From Lunularia cruciata (Eukaryota > Streptophyta > Marchantiopsida > Lunulariales > Lunulariaceae), in the NCBI GenBank assembly GCA_948567375.1, contig OX419759.1, positions 61,605,493 through 61,669,492 on the forward strand: 64,000 bases of DNA, given 5' to 3'. Both the position numbers and the translations under genes were made by a program. Below, one piece after another: positions 23,996-36,330 of this stretch. The first letter of the stretch is position 1; each line of letters opens with the position of its first letter. Under the pieces are notes generated by a model. That model was not told the origin of the DNA, searched no databases, and was given only the letters and a program-made list of their open reading frames with translations.

Positions 23996-24779
23996 CTTTT
24001 GAGAGTAAACAATTGGTAAGGTTTGGACCTAATTGGGGTGGCATTTGGATGGAGTAAAATTTGGTGTTGACACTATTGAGGATTGACACTGAAGAGGTCT
24101 GTATAGTTGTAGGCAAACACATCTCAAAACTTGCAAAAGAGAGTTTGATAAGCAAGTTGGTCTTCTTTTTGCACGTTAATGCTAATCTTTAGATGTTTTG
24201 GTGCTTCATTGGGTTGTGAAATATCTAGGTCCTATAACTCATCTACGACCTCAATGTGAAGAGGAATTGGTGTGGAGGGCTGTTTGGGAGGTTTCTCCAA
24301 GGAATATTGGTGTAGCATGTCTTTGGGAGCTTGATGATGGGTTTCCTATTCCTTCAATAGTTGCTTTGGGGGCTTGGTGGTGTTGTCTGCCACAAGGAGA
24401 TGTCTATGTGTCAAAGCTAGGTCTATCTACAGAAATGCTGAGGGGTTATTCAACGGTCTAGTAAGAATGCCTTTTTGAAGCAGAGAAGTTGGAAGGTTGT
24501 GCATGGAATAAGGGTGATATCACAAAGAGATTTGTCAAGATGGAGACACTCTGGCTCAGTCTCCTCATCCTGGCAATCAACATCATCCTTGATGTAGAAG
24601 CATGACATAGTCAAGGTTTCACAAGTATGCTCCTTGGTGTAAGGAAAGGGGAATTTTGGTCAATGATAGGTGGTGTTGCCAAAGTTAGTGGATTTGTTCT
24701 TTGAGCCTGAGCAAGAGTCAAAAACTGTCAAGGAGGCGGGAATGTTAAGAACATGTTGCGGTTATGGGGATCCGAGTGA

Positions 24780-25130
24780 CTACCGGATTAAGAGGTTAGA
24801 AAAGGGGGGAGGAGGGTGGGCTTCCATGCATTTTGGCATAGCAATGCCACTCATCTTGACCTCCATAATGAATAGACAATTAGTAATGGCATCTGCAAGT
24901 TCTTTGTTGTTGTCAGCATGAGTAGGACTCCATGCATCAATGTTAAAACTCAGTTCTCCTTCCTGATCCAAGCTTGAAATTGGTTCTATTGGGTACATCA
25001 AAAGTATCAAATGTTTAGATTCTTTTCTAAATTTCAATTTCCCTATCCTCCAAGAGGTGATGATATTGGCCCCAACTAGCCATATGATGTCTAATAACAA
25101 AGGGAATGGTGCTAGAGTGGGCGTGCCCAT
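24780..25130 (-). pseudogene. Protease/linker relic of the same element
   Basis: A 116-codon open frame with LLDIIWLVGANIITSWRIG followed by KLKF. This resembles the 'GLPWL..N..IDW..G.LKF' block after retropepsins in gypsy polyproteins. The catalytic Asp motif is not clear, so the call rests on that block and its position between Gag and RT. Confidence 0.45.
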
Positions 25131-26262
25131 GATCAGGTAATCAACTAGGAAGGTTTACTTGCCAATGAGTGTGAGGATCTTTGATAATAGTCTTAGGAGG
25201 TGATGTTGTCTCCCATTTTCCATTCAAAGGAGAGTACCAATCTTTTTCATTCCCTTGAGAATCCATGACTCCCCTTGTCATGATATTTACTGAAGGCCCC
25301 AAGTCTATGCAATATTTTGGGATGAAATTGCCCTCAATTTTATGGGAATATTTGGATCATGGCCTTTGGTGTATAATACCTAGAGATTTGGTGATCTTGG
25401 GTCTTCAAAAGTAGCATGTGAACTTTCTAATGCCAAGTTCTACAAGCAATCTTGAGTTGAAGAGTATGGGCTGCCTACAATTGAAGGTGTGGGTGACTCT
25501 ATGGGGTCTCATTGAGGATGGTGCAAGGTTTGAGATGCATTTTTTATCAATGGTTCTTTGAAGCATACTACGGGCTACACCTTTAATAGAAGTTTGAAGT
25601 GTTTGCATTTTGTAGTGGACACTTTGCAGAGTTATTTGAAAGTAATGTTGGCTTTTACATTAGCCAAGTCAGTCATGATTTCATAGTTATGTATGACATA
25701 AGTCAGTAGTTGCCTTACAAAGGGTGTCAAACATAAGGACTATTGGCCTATACATTTCCAAGACCGGCTGAGTAGTTTCTTCTCATATAGTCTCTTCATT
25801 AGAACTTATAAAGTAGCTCTCAGAGTTGGAGGATCTAGTTGGATCAGGTACAATATAAATGTAGGATCAAGTTGTAAGGAAGATCATTGCGTTTGAAATA
25901 GCACTTCCATTGGTGGGAGTTGCTTCTCCCAAGATGGAAACATCTTATACTCTAATGAAATACACAATCTTGTTAACCAACATTGTTGTGTTGGTTGTTT
26001 TGTGTGGGTGCTTGCCATGTTTGTGTTATAAAGTTCTTGCAATCTGGGCATTGTGCCAAAGTATGGGTGCCAAAGCAAAATGCACTACAGGCAAGCCTGT
26101 TGGGACATTGATTTGCATAATGATTCTCATTGAAAATGTGGCAGCATATATTTGGCCAAGTGGTCCCTGTTCTTGCCCATTTCCTTGCCCATCTTAGAAG
26201 GATGGGTCACGTAAGTGTTGGTTGAAGTTATTCTACTATGGAATGACATGCACTCTTTCTTC

Positions 26263-26478
26263 TCAAGTTTCATGGTGTCTTTGTAGTGTTTTGCAATTTG
26301 CCATAACGTGCCCGTACCTCCTACAACAAAGATAGAAATTCAGAATGTATGGAGTAGCCCATTGAGCATTGGGGTGGCCTTGCCTCATACATGAGTATAA
26401 GAGATTTCTCCTCATGAAGCAATGTAAACTAAATTTCTCTCTTAGGGTTGGTGAGCTAAGTGAAGATTCTTGAGACAT
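26263..26478 (-). pseudogene. Gag zinc-knuckle relic of the same element
   Basis: The minus-strand frame contains LCCRRYGHVMANC (26331-26293), which is a CCHC knuckle with the first Cys replaced. A poorer match, CMRQGHPNAQW, lies 20 residues before it, suggesting two tandem knuckles. Both are decayed. Confidence 0.5.
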
Positions 26479-26949
26479 TCCAAATTGACTATGATATCCT
26501 CCATTTTAGTGGTTGTTATGGGAAGCGAGGCAACTATGGGAGCAGGTAAGGGCACAAGAGCTACAAGAAAAATGGTAGGAGAACCTATTGGCAATTGGTC
26601 ATATATAGGCATTGCTTGTGATAACATATACAAGCTTGGTGCAATAAAGAGAGGATCCCCTATAGAAATAGTTAGATTGTGGGAAGCCATGAGTAGCAGC
26701 ATAGGGACTGTGCATTACACTTCCTTTGAATCTTGGTATGATGGAGTAGGGGTTTGGCAAGGCCATATCATGCTTGTTAGCTTGAGCTCAATAGTGTGCT
26801 TCCTCGAAGGCTTGGGTTAGATTTGCAGCCTTGTTAATGAGAAATTTCTAAATATCCTCAAGTAGAGCATCCTTAAACCAATCAAGGGTTGTTATAGGGG
26901 CTGGAGTTGGAGTTATTGATGTTATGTATTGGAATATGTTTGAATAAAT

Positions 26950-27560
26950 GCTTGCATGGTTTTATTGTGTCCTTTGCGTTGTTGGTTTATTTTGTCCCTT
27001 AGTTGTTCAAGTTGTGTGAGCAATATGTATTCATGTTGCCTAAATGCTCGTATCAATGCATAGCTCATCCTTGTGGTAAGGGCAAGGCTATTGAACCAAT
27101 GGTGCTATGATGCTAATAAAACATTGGCTGATCTGTCAAGCCATTGCTACATTGTCCATGATATTACATGCCATACATACATTGTTAAACATTTGTAAGC
27201 ATGACTCAAAATCTTCTTGTCTTGTGAACAATACTATACCTAGAGGAATGCAATTGGTTCCGCCCCTAGAGATCAAAGTCATTATAGCTAAGGCTACAAG
27301 AACTGCAAGAATTGAGATCAGGTTTGAAGGTATTGTTGGCTGTGATGCCAAAGTAGAGAGGATCCCTTTGAGCATAAGTACTTCCTATCAATGGAAATGT
27401 TGTTTGAAATTGGGTATTTGAAATGGTGTTGATGAACGTTGGAGGTAATGCTTCCCCTTGATTAAGAAGTGTCTTCTTTGTTGAGTTTGAAGGTAATGCA
27501 TCTTCCTGATTGAAGGTAAAAATATTTCCACACACAAAATGTGATACTTTAGTTTGCATC
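26950..27560 (-). pseudogene. Gag-like coiled-coil region of the same element
   Basis: The minus-strand translation includes a helix-forming stretch (ALIRAFRQHEYILLTQLEQL) and other polar segments, interrupted by stops. It sits where Gag should be, 5' of the zinc knuckles. No known domain is recognised. Confidence 0.35.
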
Positions 27561-28346
27561 ACACCTGCATTTCCTATGGGGCTGAGAGGTTATGTGTTCC
27601 CAAAACCAAAAGTGGTGACACTTGTAGGTGTGAGAGGTAATACTTCTCTCAACCCAAAAGCATGTACTATTCTTAACACGAGAGGGAATGCTTTCCCAAA
27701 TAAGAAATAGCCATTCCCTTGCAAGATAGTAATGTATAACAATTTCTGGTGCAAGGTATAAAAGGGAGGACATGCGAGTTAGCCGGCAATGGCACCCAAA
27801 GTATTGATAGGTGTGACCTAACCTGCAGTTTGGCTATGAGATACTATGAGAGAAGGGAATTGTGAAACCCTTACATGTCCAACTCTTCTTTGAGCTCAAG
27901 GAGGAATTGCAAGTAGGATTCCCATAGTGCACATAGTTATATTGCGGGGCAAGGTCTACCATATGACACTTAACCTCAAAGATGGCTCATAGGTCTATCA
28001 CTCTTAAGGGCTTGTCAGCCTCCTTATTTGTCACTCTCACCTCAGCAATGCTCATGCTATTGGAAGACTACGGGACATCTTGTAGTGGAGTCACAAGTTA
28101 GTGAGGATCAATAGGACATCAATTCATACAAGTTTTATAATCATCCATTGATTTTAGCAATCATCCATATTGGAAGTTGAGAGCCACAATAGACAAGGTA
28201 CTAAAGCTTTATATCTCTTAGGTATGGGCTATCACTGTTCCTTGCCTTGCAAAGAACACCTTAATGCTATCAAGTCCTCCTCCTTCTATCCAAGTCTTGC
28301 TCTTGCACTCTATTAAACAGCTAGCAATTGATTCTTGAGAACTCTT

Positions 28347-28769
28347 TGCACTAATACCAACAATTATCAACCAACATACCATAGAAGACTGAGCTCCCTT
28401 TTATATTTGGGTCAAACCCTAAAAAGAAATTTTTTTACCTCCTTCTTAATTCTTCCTCCACAAGGATTGTCTCCTTCAAATGCCACCCTCATCAATGCCA
28501 ATTGGCTCTTAATCCTTGATTTTAATCTAGATTATACTACCTTAGTGTGTCAATGTGCTGCCTTTGCATTTATTATTTATCTTATTTTGTCCTACTATAT
28601 TATATATTTATAGCATTATTGCCTGTTCTCTCATTTGTCCCATTGAGAGAATCTTGTGGTGAGAGTCCATAGCAAATTGCTTGTAATAGAAGTCTTGCAG
28701 TCCAATTCCTATAGTATCATCTTGCCCGTAGTTGACACAACCCTTAGCACCTACTTTGCCTGGAAAACA
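28347..28769 (-). repeat. LTR-like direct repeat, right copy
   Basis: Partner of 20538-20958; begins TGCACTAA and ends GAAAACA. In the element's sense this would be the 5' LTR. No convincing tRNA primer site was found next to it on the minus strand. Confidence 0.7.
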
Positions 28770-30024
28770 TAAGTCTGTTGTCTAAGAAAGTCACTTGCAT
28801 TTGGACCAAGGATATTCTTCCAATGCTCCTTTGTCTAGCCCATGGGGTTCACTCTCAAGTCCTCACTATTCTTCCCCTTTCTACTCATTGTCCATGGATG
28901 ATTTCAAAACTGTTGCATCCCAATCTCGAAACAAGAAACATACATGCTTGCTTTGAATCAACGCTCTCCTACAATACACCACCCAAGCATTCATTGCTAA
29001 GCTTTGGAAGATGGCTTTGGGGGCCTTCCTCATGGGTTTTTGAATGTAAACCATTCTATCAAATTATAAGAAAAAAAGCAAAGGTTAGTTTGACTTTGAA
29101 AAGTAGAAAACTACAACAACAAATGATCAAATTTGAGATTGGGTGGTGCTTAATCAATCATTTGGAATGCAAAAAGTGGAAATGTCCATTCTTCACTTTG
29201 TTTTATAGGCAAAGTCTTCATTCATTCTTCATGCCATCCTTCTTCCTTGTCACTAATTCAATGCTGAGTATTGCTTGCACATACAAACCATTACTTTTCC
29301 CAATAGTATGCATTTTGATATGAGTATTGAGCCGAATGCAAATAGTCCTTCTCAAAATGCAAACCACTCTTCTTGAATTAAAATGTTTGTCCTTGAATTT
29401 TTTGGTGGCACATTAAAATTGGCATAGGGTGTTTGCTATGTGTTGGGTCTAGAAAGAAGTGCAGCTGGAGCAAACTCATTTGGCTGAGTTTTGATTATCA
29501 ACCAAAGTGCTTCCAAGCAATGTCATTTTGTACAAATCTTTGTGCCAAAGTCCTTCTCCCCCAAACCATTTGCCTTTGAGCACCCTTTGGTCCCAAGTCT
29601 GTTTCCTATGTTCTTCCTTTAGATTTTACTTTGACCTAGACTCTGTGATTTGGGTTGCTGGCTCAAGAGGCGCCACTCCAAAGAATGCTATACCTATGGG
29701 TTTTTTACCAAAATGGTAGAATAGGCTAGTATTTCCTCACAAACAAAGTTGAAATCAACAAAAAAGAATTAACACAACAAGGTCGGCACCACAATTATGC
29801 ATGTATATGTGCTCCTATCAAGAAAGAGAGCCTACTTAATACTAAAAATACCAAAGAGCTAGATCTAGAAAACACTTTTATCCAATGAATGGATTTGGTG
29901 TTTAGAGTTAGATTATTTACAAGTTTTCTTTATAGACCTTAGAAGAGATTTCATTAATGCATCATAGGTCATATCATATATAATAATATATTCAATTCTA
30001 ATCATCTTCTCCATTATGATCCCT
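28770..30024. other. Unassigned repeat-rich DNA
   Basis: AT-rich, with one 181-codon plus frame (28778-29323) lacking any known domain. Probably degraded transposon sequence given its neighbours. Confidence 0.4.
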
Positions 30025-32968
30025 TGTAACAACCCAACAAGCACACAATTGAAGCATTTTAGTATGTACTAGGTCTATCCCACAAGGATTTGGGTTTGAA
30101 ATGGTTGAATACAAAGAAAAGTGTCACATTGGAGTCCTTTACTATTTATAATTTAACCTCTGAGATAATGAAAACTACTAGATAAGGATAATGATACCAA
30201 GAAGGCACAATGTGAAAATAACAAAGAATAATCACTTGCTTGAAAGTATATAATTCCAACAAATTTTGAGAAAGTGAGTGTTTAGTATGAGAGGTGCTAC
30301 TCTCCTCTAAAGGTCTATTTAAGATCCTTGGTAGATAAATGTTCTACTATGACACCTCATCTCTTTCCAAAATGCACCTTTTTCTTTCAACTTTCTTAGT
30401 TTTAGCAAGAAGAATAAAGGAATAGTTGGTCAGAAAGGAAGATGGGAGGTTTATGATTGATTGCCTTCCACCCCAAGGAGGATTTCTTCTTTATGGGGAA
30501 AGATGATACAAAAGGAATTGCCATGGGAGTACTAGCAACAATAGATCTTGATAAAGAGCATGGAGCATGGCTCTTTAATAAAAAAGGGCTATTAGAGAAG
30601 AAAACCTTTGACGAGGAAACACTTTGTCCTAAAAAGAGACCTTTGCCTTGGGATGACCTTTGCCTGTTGTGCACGGTGATTCCTAGGATAAAGTGTTTCC
30701 TTAAGAGTTTTGTCCTCCTAGACCTTCTTTTTGAGTGCTTCCCCTTCTTCATTGAGATTAGTTGTGCACAAACATCATTTACGGTGCACAAACAAGCATC
30801 TAGGACCCCAACTAATCTCAAGGAAAGAGAGGAAGCACTATAAAACAAGGTGTAGGAGGAAGAAACTCTTAAGGAAGAAGAAGTGTGTCAAAAAGCCTAG
30901 TTTGAGGAAATAGTAAAGGCTGAGGCAAAAGAATTGATGTGTTGAAGTGAGAAGGAGAGAAGGTGAAGGTGACATCAAGAGAAGTAGAAGTAGAAGTAGA
31001 AGCAATAGAAGTTTGACATCAAGAGGAGTGGCAGATGTGCAGGTGAAGAAGTTCATGGAAATATCAAGGAGGAAGCGGAAGAATATAAGAAGGATCAAGC
31101 AGCCATTTGGGAGGAAATTGTAGCCAAGATGGAGGAAAGCTGTATCTTGGTTATTTTGGAGAAGATAGTGATTTTAGCAAAGATGGAAATGGCACGGGAC
31201 CACCTTGAAGAAATTGCAAAGGAGGTAATGGAGTCCTCCTTGGAGAAGTTTAAGGATTGGGATTCAAGATTCCAAGCACATGCTCTTATGGCTATACTTA
31301 CAAGGGCCTACAATAGCTAGCCAACAAACTACTTGAACACACCTTGAAGAAATTTGAGGAATCCACAAAGGCATTGCTAGGAGACATTGTAAGGTACATA
31401 GATTGCATAGATTTTCTGATTAAATTTTGTAAGGACCAAGGTAGTTCCTCATAGTAGATTTTAGGATGAAGATGTTCTTGCAATAAGAGGAAAGGTAGAA
31501 ATCCATTAAGTATAGAATGCATCTTTGGCCTAGAAACTATCTTTGGCCTTGGAAGGTCTTTGCCTTGTAGGACCTTTGGCCTAACATTATTTATAGACTA
31601 AAATTTTTTTTTGTAGCTAAAGATTTTGGAATTGTTATTATATAGAGAGTAAGCAATAAGTAGTAGTTGTGATTGTTGTTGATTGCACAATCACTTCTTA
31701 ATTACGCTTAGAATAAGATCATGAGGTAAGATAAGTGATAAGTGGAGTAGGTGTAAGTAAAAAATTTATAGTACTCTTAGCCACTAATCATCTTCATCTC
31801 AAGAGTTCAGAAATTTTATATGTGGTTTGCAACCCATAAAAGCTACATTCACTTCTTTCATAATCGAAGTATTCAACATAAGATATCTGTAAGTTCTTTG
31901 TGTTGAATTGCTTTTGCACACAACCTTGGTTGTATGTTTGGTCAAGTAGAGGTGAGGAATCTTGCAATAAGAGTGTGTGTTTGATTACTTGCTCAAAAAA
32001 ATTGCACCATATCAAGGAAGTTACCCTTGAATTTCAATGGGAATGAGTGCTTTTGTACCAAGAAATTTGCACAAATCAAGGAAGTTACCTTTGACATTTT
32101 GTATGAGTGAGTCAATGTGAGAATATTTTTAGGAACAATGGAGCACTAAGAGTACCACCAAATAGAAAAGCCAGGTAGAAAATCAATTTTGGATTTTTTG
32201 GGATTTCATCTTTTGGGATTTCATCTTTTGGGATTACATCTTTTAGGAAGAGATGCGTGTAGTCAATGATGCCGTCAAGGTGAAAGAACCTTTGGACTAA
32301 AAATTGAACTTCAGCTTGAAAACTGACCTTTAGGGAAAAATAAACCTACAAGGAGGACCAGCTAGTAAGGGAAGAATGGCTCTTCATGAGAGAGAGGCAT
32401 TTGGCATGAAATGAACCATCACTATCAAGAGCTTACTTGACTAGATCTTTTGTTAGAATTGTTATTAATTTCTCTTTTTTGTAGGGCACCACAATAAGTA
32501 TATCTAACCTCTTGGGAGCAGTTTCTGCCCAAGAGGTTAAAACGTGCAAGAATTGACCACATGTGACATTGTGACACTTTATATACACTTTAATTGATCT
32601 TCAGCTTGAGAAATGACATTCAGTGCAAAATAAACCTACAAGGAGGACCAACTACTAAGGGAAAAATGGCTCTTCAGAAGAGAGGCATTTGGCATAAAAT
32701 GAACCACCACTATCAAGAGCTTACTTGACTAGATCTTTTGTTAGAGTGGTTATAAATTTCTCTTTTTGGTAGGGCAACACAATGAGTATCTCTACCCTCT
32801 TGGGAGTGGTTTTTGCCCAAGAGGTTAAAACGTGCAAGAATTGACCACATGTGACATTCTCATTTCTTGTAATTTATTCTCATTTCTTGTAATTTCCAAC
32901 CTATATCCTTGAGGGAATGACCAATTTTTTTAGTTATTGTATTAGTATATTGACATTGGGTTGTTACA
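30025..32968. mobile_element. Repeat unit bounded by inverted termini (candidate TIR element)
   Basis: The left end TGTAACAACCCAA and the right end TTGGGTTGTTACA are a perfect 13-bp inverted pair. Weaker inverted similarity runs further in, with shared CTCAAGGAT/CACAAGGAT, GTCACAT and TTTAACCTCT blocks. The interior has two oppositely read Lys/Glu-rich frames (30402-30848) and a Glu/Lys-rich frame (31129-31320, +), but no transposase or RT was recognised. No target-site duplication was seen at 5 or 9 bp. It could be a non-autonomous DNA transposon, a fold-back element, or two oppositely oriented LTR fragments. Confidence 0.45.
32309..32868. repeat. About 290-bp tandem duplication near the right end of the TIR unit
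   Basis: Copies at about 32309-32580 and 32599-32868 share CTTCAGCTTGA, AATAAACCTACAAGGAGGAC, GAGCTTACTTGACTAGATC and CAAGAGGTTAAAACGTGC. The copies differ by scattered substitutions and small indels. Confidence 0.8.
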
Positions 32969-33321
32969 AAGACCATCATCAAGATGTTATGAGTATACCT
33001 TACCCTAGACATTGCCTAAATAATGAAGTGCTACTCTTTACCGGTCAGCTTTCTTCCTACAGCTACAAGTAGGTTGGTATATTTTTGTGGTGGTATAATA
33101 ATAGTACCTTTGCTTTCTTTGAAATGTCTTCTTCTTCTTCATTTGCATCAAATTACCTTCTTATCCCAGTTGTTGAATCAATAGCTTCTTGAGTTCCTTC
33201 AATGAGTAGCATTTGGGGGTGAGCATGTCAATGATTCTCCATACTTGGAATTTTCAAGGGCCTCTCCTTCTTGGCTCTTAACATCTTCCTCTTCTAGTGG
33301 TTCCTTTGATGCCTCTGCCTC
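32969..33321. other. Unassigned AT-rich DNA between repeat units
   Basis: No recognised gene. The minus strand partly continues the Glu-rich reading of the fragment that follows, with many stops. Confidence 0.35.
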
Positions 33322-33624
33322 TTATTTTGAATCCATTTGATGCACCTCCAGAGGTTTCTCTTCTTCTTCTTTTGGTTGGGTATCTTCATCTTCATCAAAC
33401 TCCTTGATAGATTGAAGTTTCTTTGCCTTCTTCCAAATAGCAAACTTCTTGATGGTGAGAGTAGTGTGGAACTTGTGCTTCTTCTCCTTCTTCATTGGAC
33501 TCACAAACTGACCAGTCCTCTAATAGGTCTCATTTGCTTCTCTCATGAGATCTATTTGGCATGTGCCTTGAGGGTCTTCTTTGAAGTAGGAAGGGGACAC
33601 TTTGTGGCCCAAAAATTTGATCTT
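33322..33624 (-). pseudogene. Fragment of a Lys/Glu-rich retroelement-associated protein
   Basis: On the minus strand from the repeat boundary at 33624, the frame reads FKEDPQGTCQIDLMREANET, one stop, then GQFVSPMKKEKKHKFHTTLT, and ends in an acidic tail (EFDEDEDTQPKEEEEKP). It is abruptly bordered by the TGTAACA repeat end at 33625, as if that repeat interrupted it. I do not know its function. The mix of basic and acidic tracts suggests a nucleic-acid-associated protein. Confidence 0.35.
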
Positions 33625-33860
33625 GTAACAGCCCAACAAACATCAAATTGAAGTATTTTGATTAAGTAACAAGTTTTTCCCACAAGGATACATGTTGAAA
33701 ATAATAAGATATGGAGAAAATATCACAAAATGTAGTCCTTCAATATTTCATTTTTAATCTCTTGTGTAGAAAATTCACCTAAAAGAGAGCAAAGTTACTA
33801 AAAAGGCACAATGCAGAAAAGAAACAACCATAGTCACTCAAATTAATATCCTTAGCCTTG
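33625..33860 (+). repeat. Second copy of the TGTAACA repeat end
   Basis: Begins TGTAACAGCCCAACAA and follows the left end of the 30025 unit for about 230 bp, in the same orientation (ATTGAAG, CCCACAAGGAT, AAGGCACAATG blocks). A partner inverted end was not found to the right. Confidence 0.6.
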
Positions 33861-34590
33861 AAAGTGGGTGAGAGTTCAAATGAAGTGTCTCCATCTCTTA
33901 GAATATTCTTTGACAATCTGCCTTATCTCCCTCCAAATGACCAATCCCTCCCAATGATCTATCACTTCAAAGACAATAGTCACTCAAAAGAATGGTTCCT
34001 AGCAAAGATCCATCCTACCCTTCCTATTTGGAGAATGTTCTCTTTGGGTCAATCAGCTTTGATGCAAGGATAACTAGTCAAAAGTAGAGGGGAATGCCAA
34101 CACTATAGTACTTAATTGTCACATGAAGGCATTAACATTGAGGTTTTGAAACCTCCCAAAGATAACATACGTAAGGGAGCATTCCTACTACTACAAAGAC
34201 AACTACTGCTAGTCCAAAGGTCATATCACTTACACAAGAGATGCAAGGATGATGAAGAGTAAGGGTCTTTCATTTATTCACCTTGTGAGAACTCCACACT
34301 TAGCACTTCAAATTGTCTGCTTATATAGCATGAGGAGTTGGGAGTCAAAAACTATCAATTAATGTCTAATTGTCTAATGTTTGAAGATGGTACTAGAGCT
34401 TTAAAATCCACTACTCCACTATGCATTATTATCCACTACTTCATTACAAAGGAATGATGATTGCATCCTTCACACTTTGCTCTATGGATTCAAGAGGTTA
34501 GTAATCATCCACTTCCACATCAAATCTCTATTTGGTGTCCAATAATTTAAAATTGATACTCTCCCTAATTTGAGTTACCTTACAATCTAG
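33861..34590. other. Unassigned repeat-type DNA
   Basis: AT-rich sequence with no recognised gene. Short frames only. Confidence 0.35.
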
Positions 34591-34599
34591 TCTAACGGA

Positions 34600-36170
34600 G
34601 AAATCTGTAGCTTTCTGTTCCAAAGCTTCATTTGATAGAGGCTTCCATAGCTTTTTGGAGGATTTTCATTTCCCAAATGTCTCTTAGCAAAATTGTCATC
34701 TCTAAAAATTCTTTGGGAAGATGCATTATTGGAGCGCAGAGCTGCTTCAACTTCCTTTGCTTCTTCTCCTTGGCTGATCCCTTCACTAGCTATTGCATTG
34801 CAACTTCACCTTCTTGTCAGCTTGGGGTGGTCACTTTTGGTAGTGGTGTGGCATCCAAACATTTGATAGCAAGCTCTATGGATATGTGGGTTACTTCCTC
34901 CTTCAAATGAAACCCCTCATTGGTCTATTCTTCAGTTTTGGCCTATTGCTCCTTCAACCAAAGACCGGTCATCCATTGGTATTCTTAGAAAGAAGCTTCA
35001 TTTGCTTCTTTGTGGTTCTGCAATTGTTTGCATTCTAAAATTTGAGCACCATAGATAGGAGTTCCAAATGCTTCACCTCTCCTTCTACTTTGTCTATGAA
35101 CAAAGATTGGTGTAGGAAGGTAAGTGCTACATCCACTCCTTAGTCTTCAACTTATCAGACTCCTTGGTCTTGGCCCAAGTGAGGACTTCTCTCCTTAGTG
35201 CCTCAATCTCTTCTAGAAGTGCTAACTCTTTCTCCCCTTGCCGTTGGTCCTTGTTCTTGACCTATGCTACCTCATTCTTGTAAGTGTCTACAAGGGAAAG
35301 TTGACAATGAAACTACAAATGTAACTCCATACCAATGAGGCATAGTTGCAAACTTCTACATTCTTGCACCTATACACTGGTAAGCATTCATCAAGAATTG
35401 ACATAAGAGGTACCATCAAATGGACCATGAAATTGTATCCGGGTTTACCCCTATCAAGCAACTCCTCCAAAGTGAGGTTTATGAGATTAGAACTTGCATG
35501 TGTTGTCATCAAAGACAAGAAAAATTCCTTCCCTTGAATCCCTCCTCCTTGGGCCTATCTACCTTGGTCTCTTTTGCTTGTGGTGCTACCAGTTGCATGT
35601 CAATAGGTGGTAGGTCCTTAAGAGCTAGCACTAAGTGAGTGAGTTGCTGTAGTACTTTTGATGCTTGCACTTCTTGGTCTTGGTCTCTTTCCCTTTCTTC
35701 TTTGGACAACGGATCTGGTTCATCTTTTTCTTCTAACTTGGTTTTGAAGACTTTCTCAAACCTCTCATCTTCTTCCTTTGGTTTAGATGATGAGTCTTCT
35801 TTGGTTTCTATTGCTACTTCTTCCCTCTTCATTTGATTCTATAATGGTCTTAGAGGTGTCTTCTTGGAAGGCAAGCAAGATTGCCTAGTTCTCTTCTCCC
35901 AGTCTTGTCAAGTGCCTTGTATTTGCTATTCTTCACAAATCAAGCATCCCTAGGCTGCATCTTCTTCATCTCTTTCATACCTTTTGCATCCAACAAGAAG
36001 TAGGCACTTAGATAATAGTGACATGGAAATATGCCTTTCTCTTCATCCATCAACAAACCCATATCAATATAGAAGTGAAGAATGAATAACATCATGTAGT
36101 TGAGTCCAAGTCCTTCAAAGGTTGTGAACAATTGGGTGACATGTTGAGTAAATATCTTTGCCAAATTCAT
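34600..36170 (-). pseudogene. Decayed coiled-coil, Lys/Glu-rich frame (retroelement cargo?)
   Basis: Minus-strand segments in order: 36170-35940 is a hydrophobic/aromatic domain with FTTFEGLGLNYMMLFILHFY. Next, 35832-35509 is a charged stretch rich in KEED and Gln. Then comes 35518-35288, and finally heptad-like Glu/Lys/Leu segments down to about 34600. Stops and shifts separate them. Similar coiled-coil readings occur on the minus strand at about 46.6-47.5 kb. No catalytic motif is present. It resembles the long uncharacterised ORFs of large plant retroelement derivatives, but I cannot name the family. Confidence 0.35.
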
Positions 36171-36330
36171 AGGTATTCTTGAGAAGACATGTTCAAAGAA
36201 GGTTGCTTTGGCATTTGAGAGGTAAGTAGTTTGTTGTTGAGGTTTGAATATCTTATCATGGCCCCTACCAAGGCTCTACAAGCATAGTCCTTGTAGTTGT
36301 GTACAATCCATCCATTCAAAAAATTCTTGT

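Larger units (their letters stand above)
20538..28769 (-). mobile_element. Degenerate Ty3/gypsy-type retroelement (minus strand)
   Basis: Bounded by two direct repeats of about 420 bp (20538-20958 and 28347-28769), each starting TG and ending CA. On the minus strand the order right to left is a coiled-coil/Gag-like region (about 27.4-26.5 kb), zinc-knuckle traces (about 26.4-26.3 kb), a protease-linker region (about 25.1 kb) and an RT (about 24.0-23.4 kb). All frames carry stops and shifts. RNase H and integrase were not found between the RT and the left repeat. That stretch (21.0-23.3 kb) instead gives charged, coiled-coil-like minus-strand frames of unknown identity. No target-site duplication was found, so the ends are approximate. 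Confidence 0.65.

Noticed and set aside
28778-29323. 181-codon plus-strand frame
   Set aside because: It lies in repeat-derived DNA, has no domain, and begins next to the LTR edge; probably a chance frame.
30016-32977. Mutator-type 9-bp target duplication around the TIR unit
   Set aside because: The flanking 9-mers (ATGATCCCT and AAGACCATC) differ, so Mutator assignment is unsupported.
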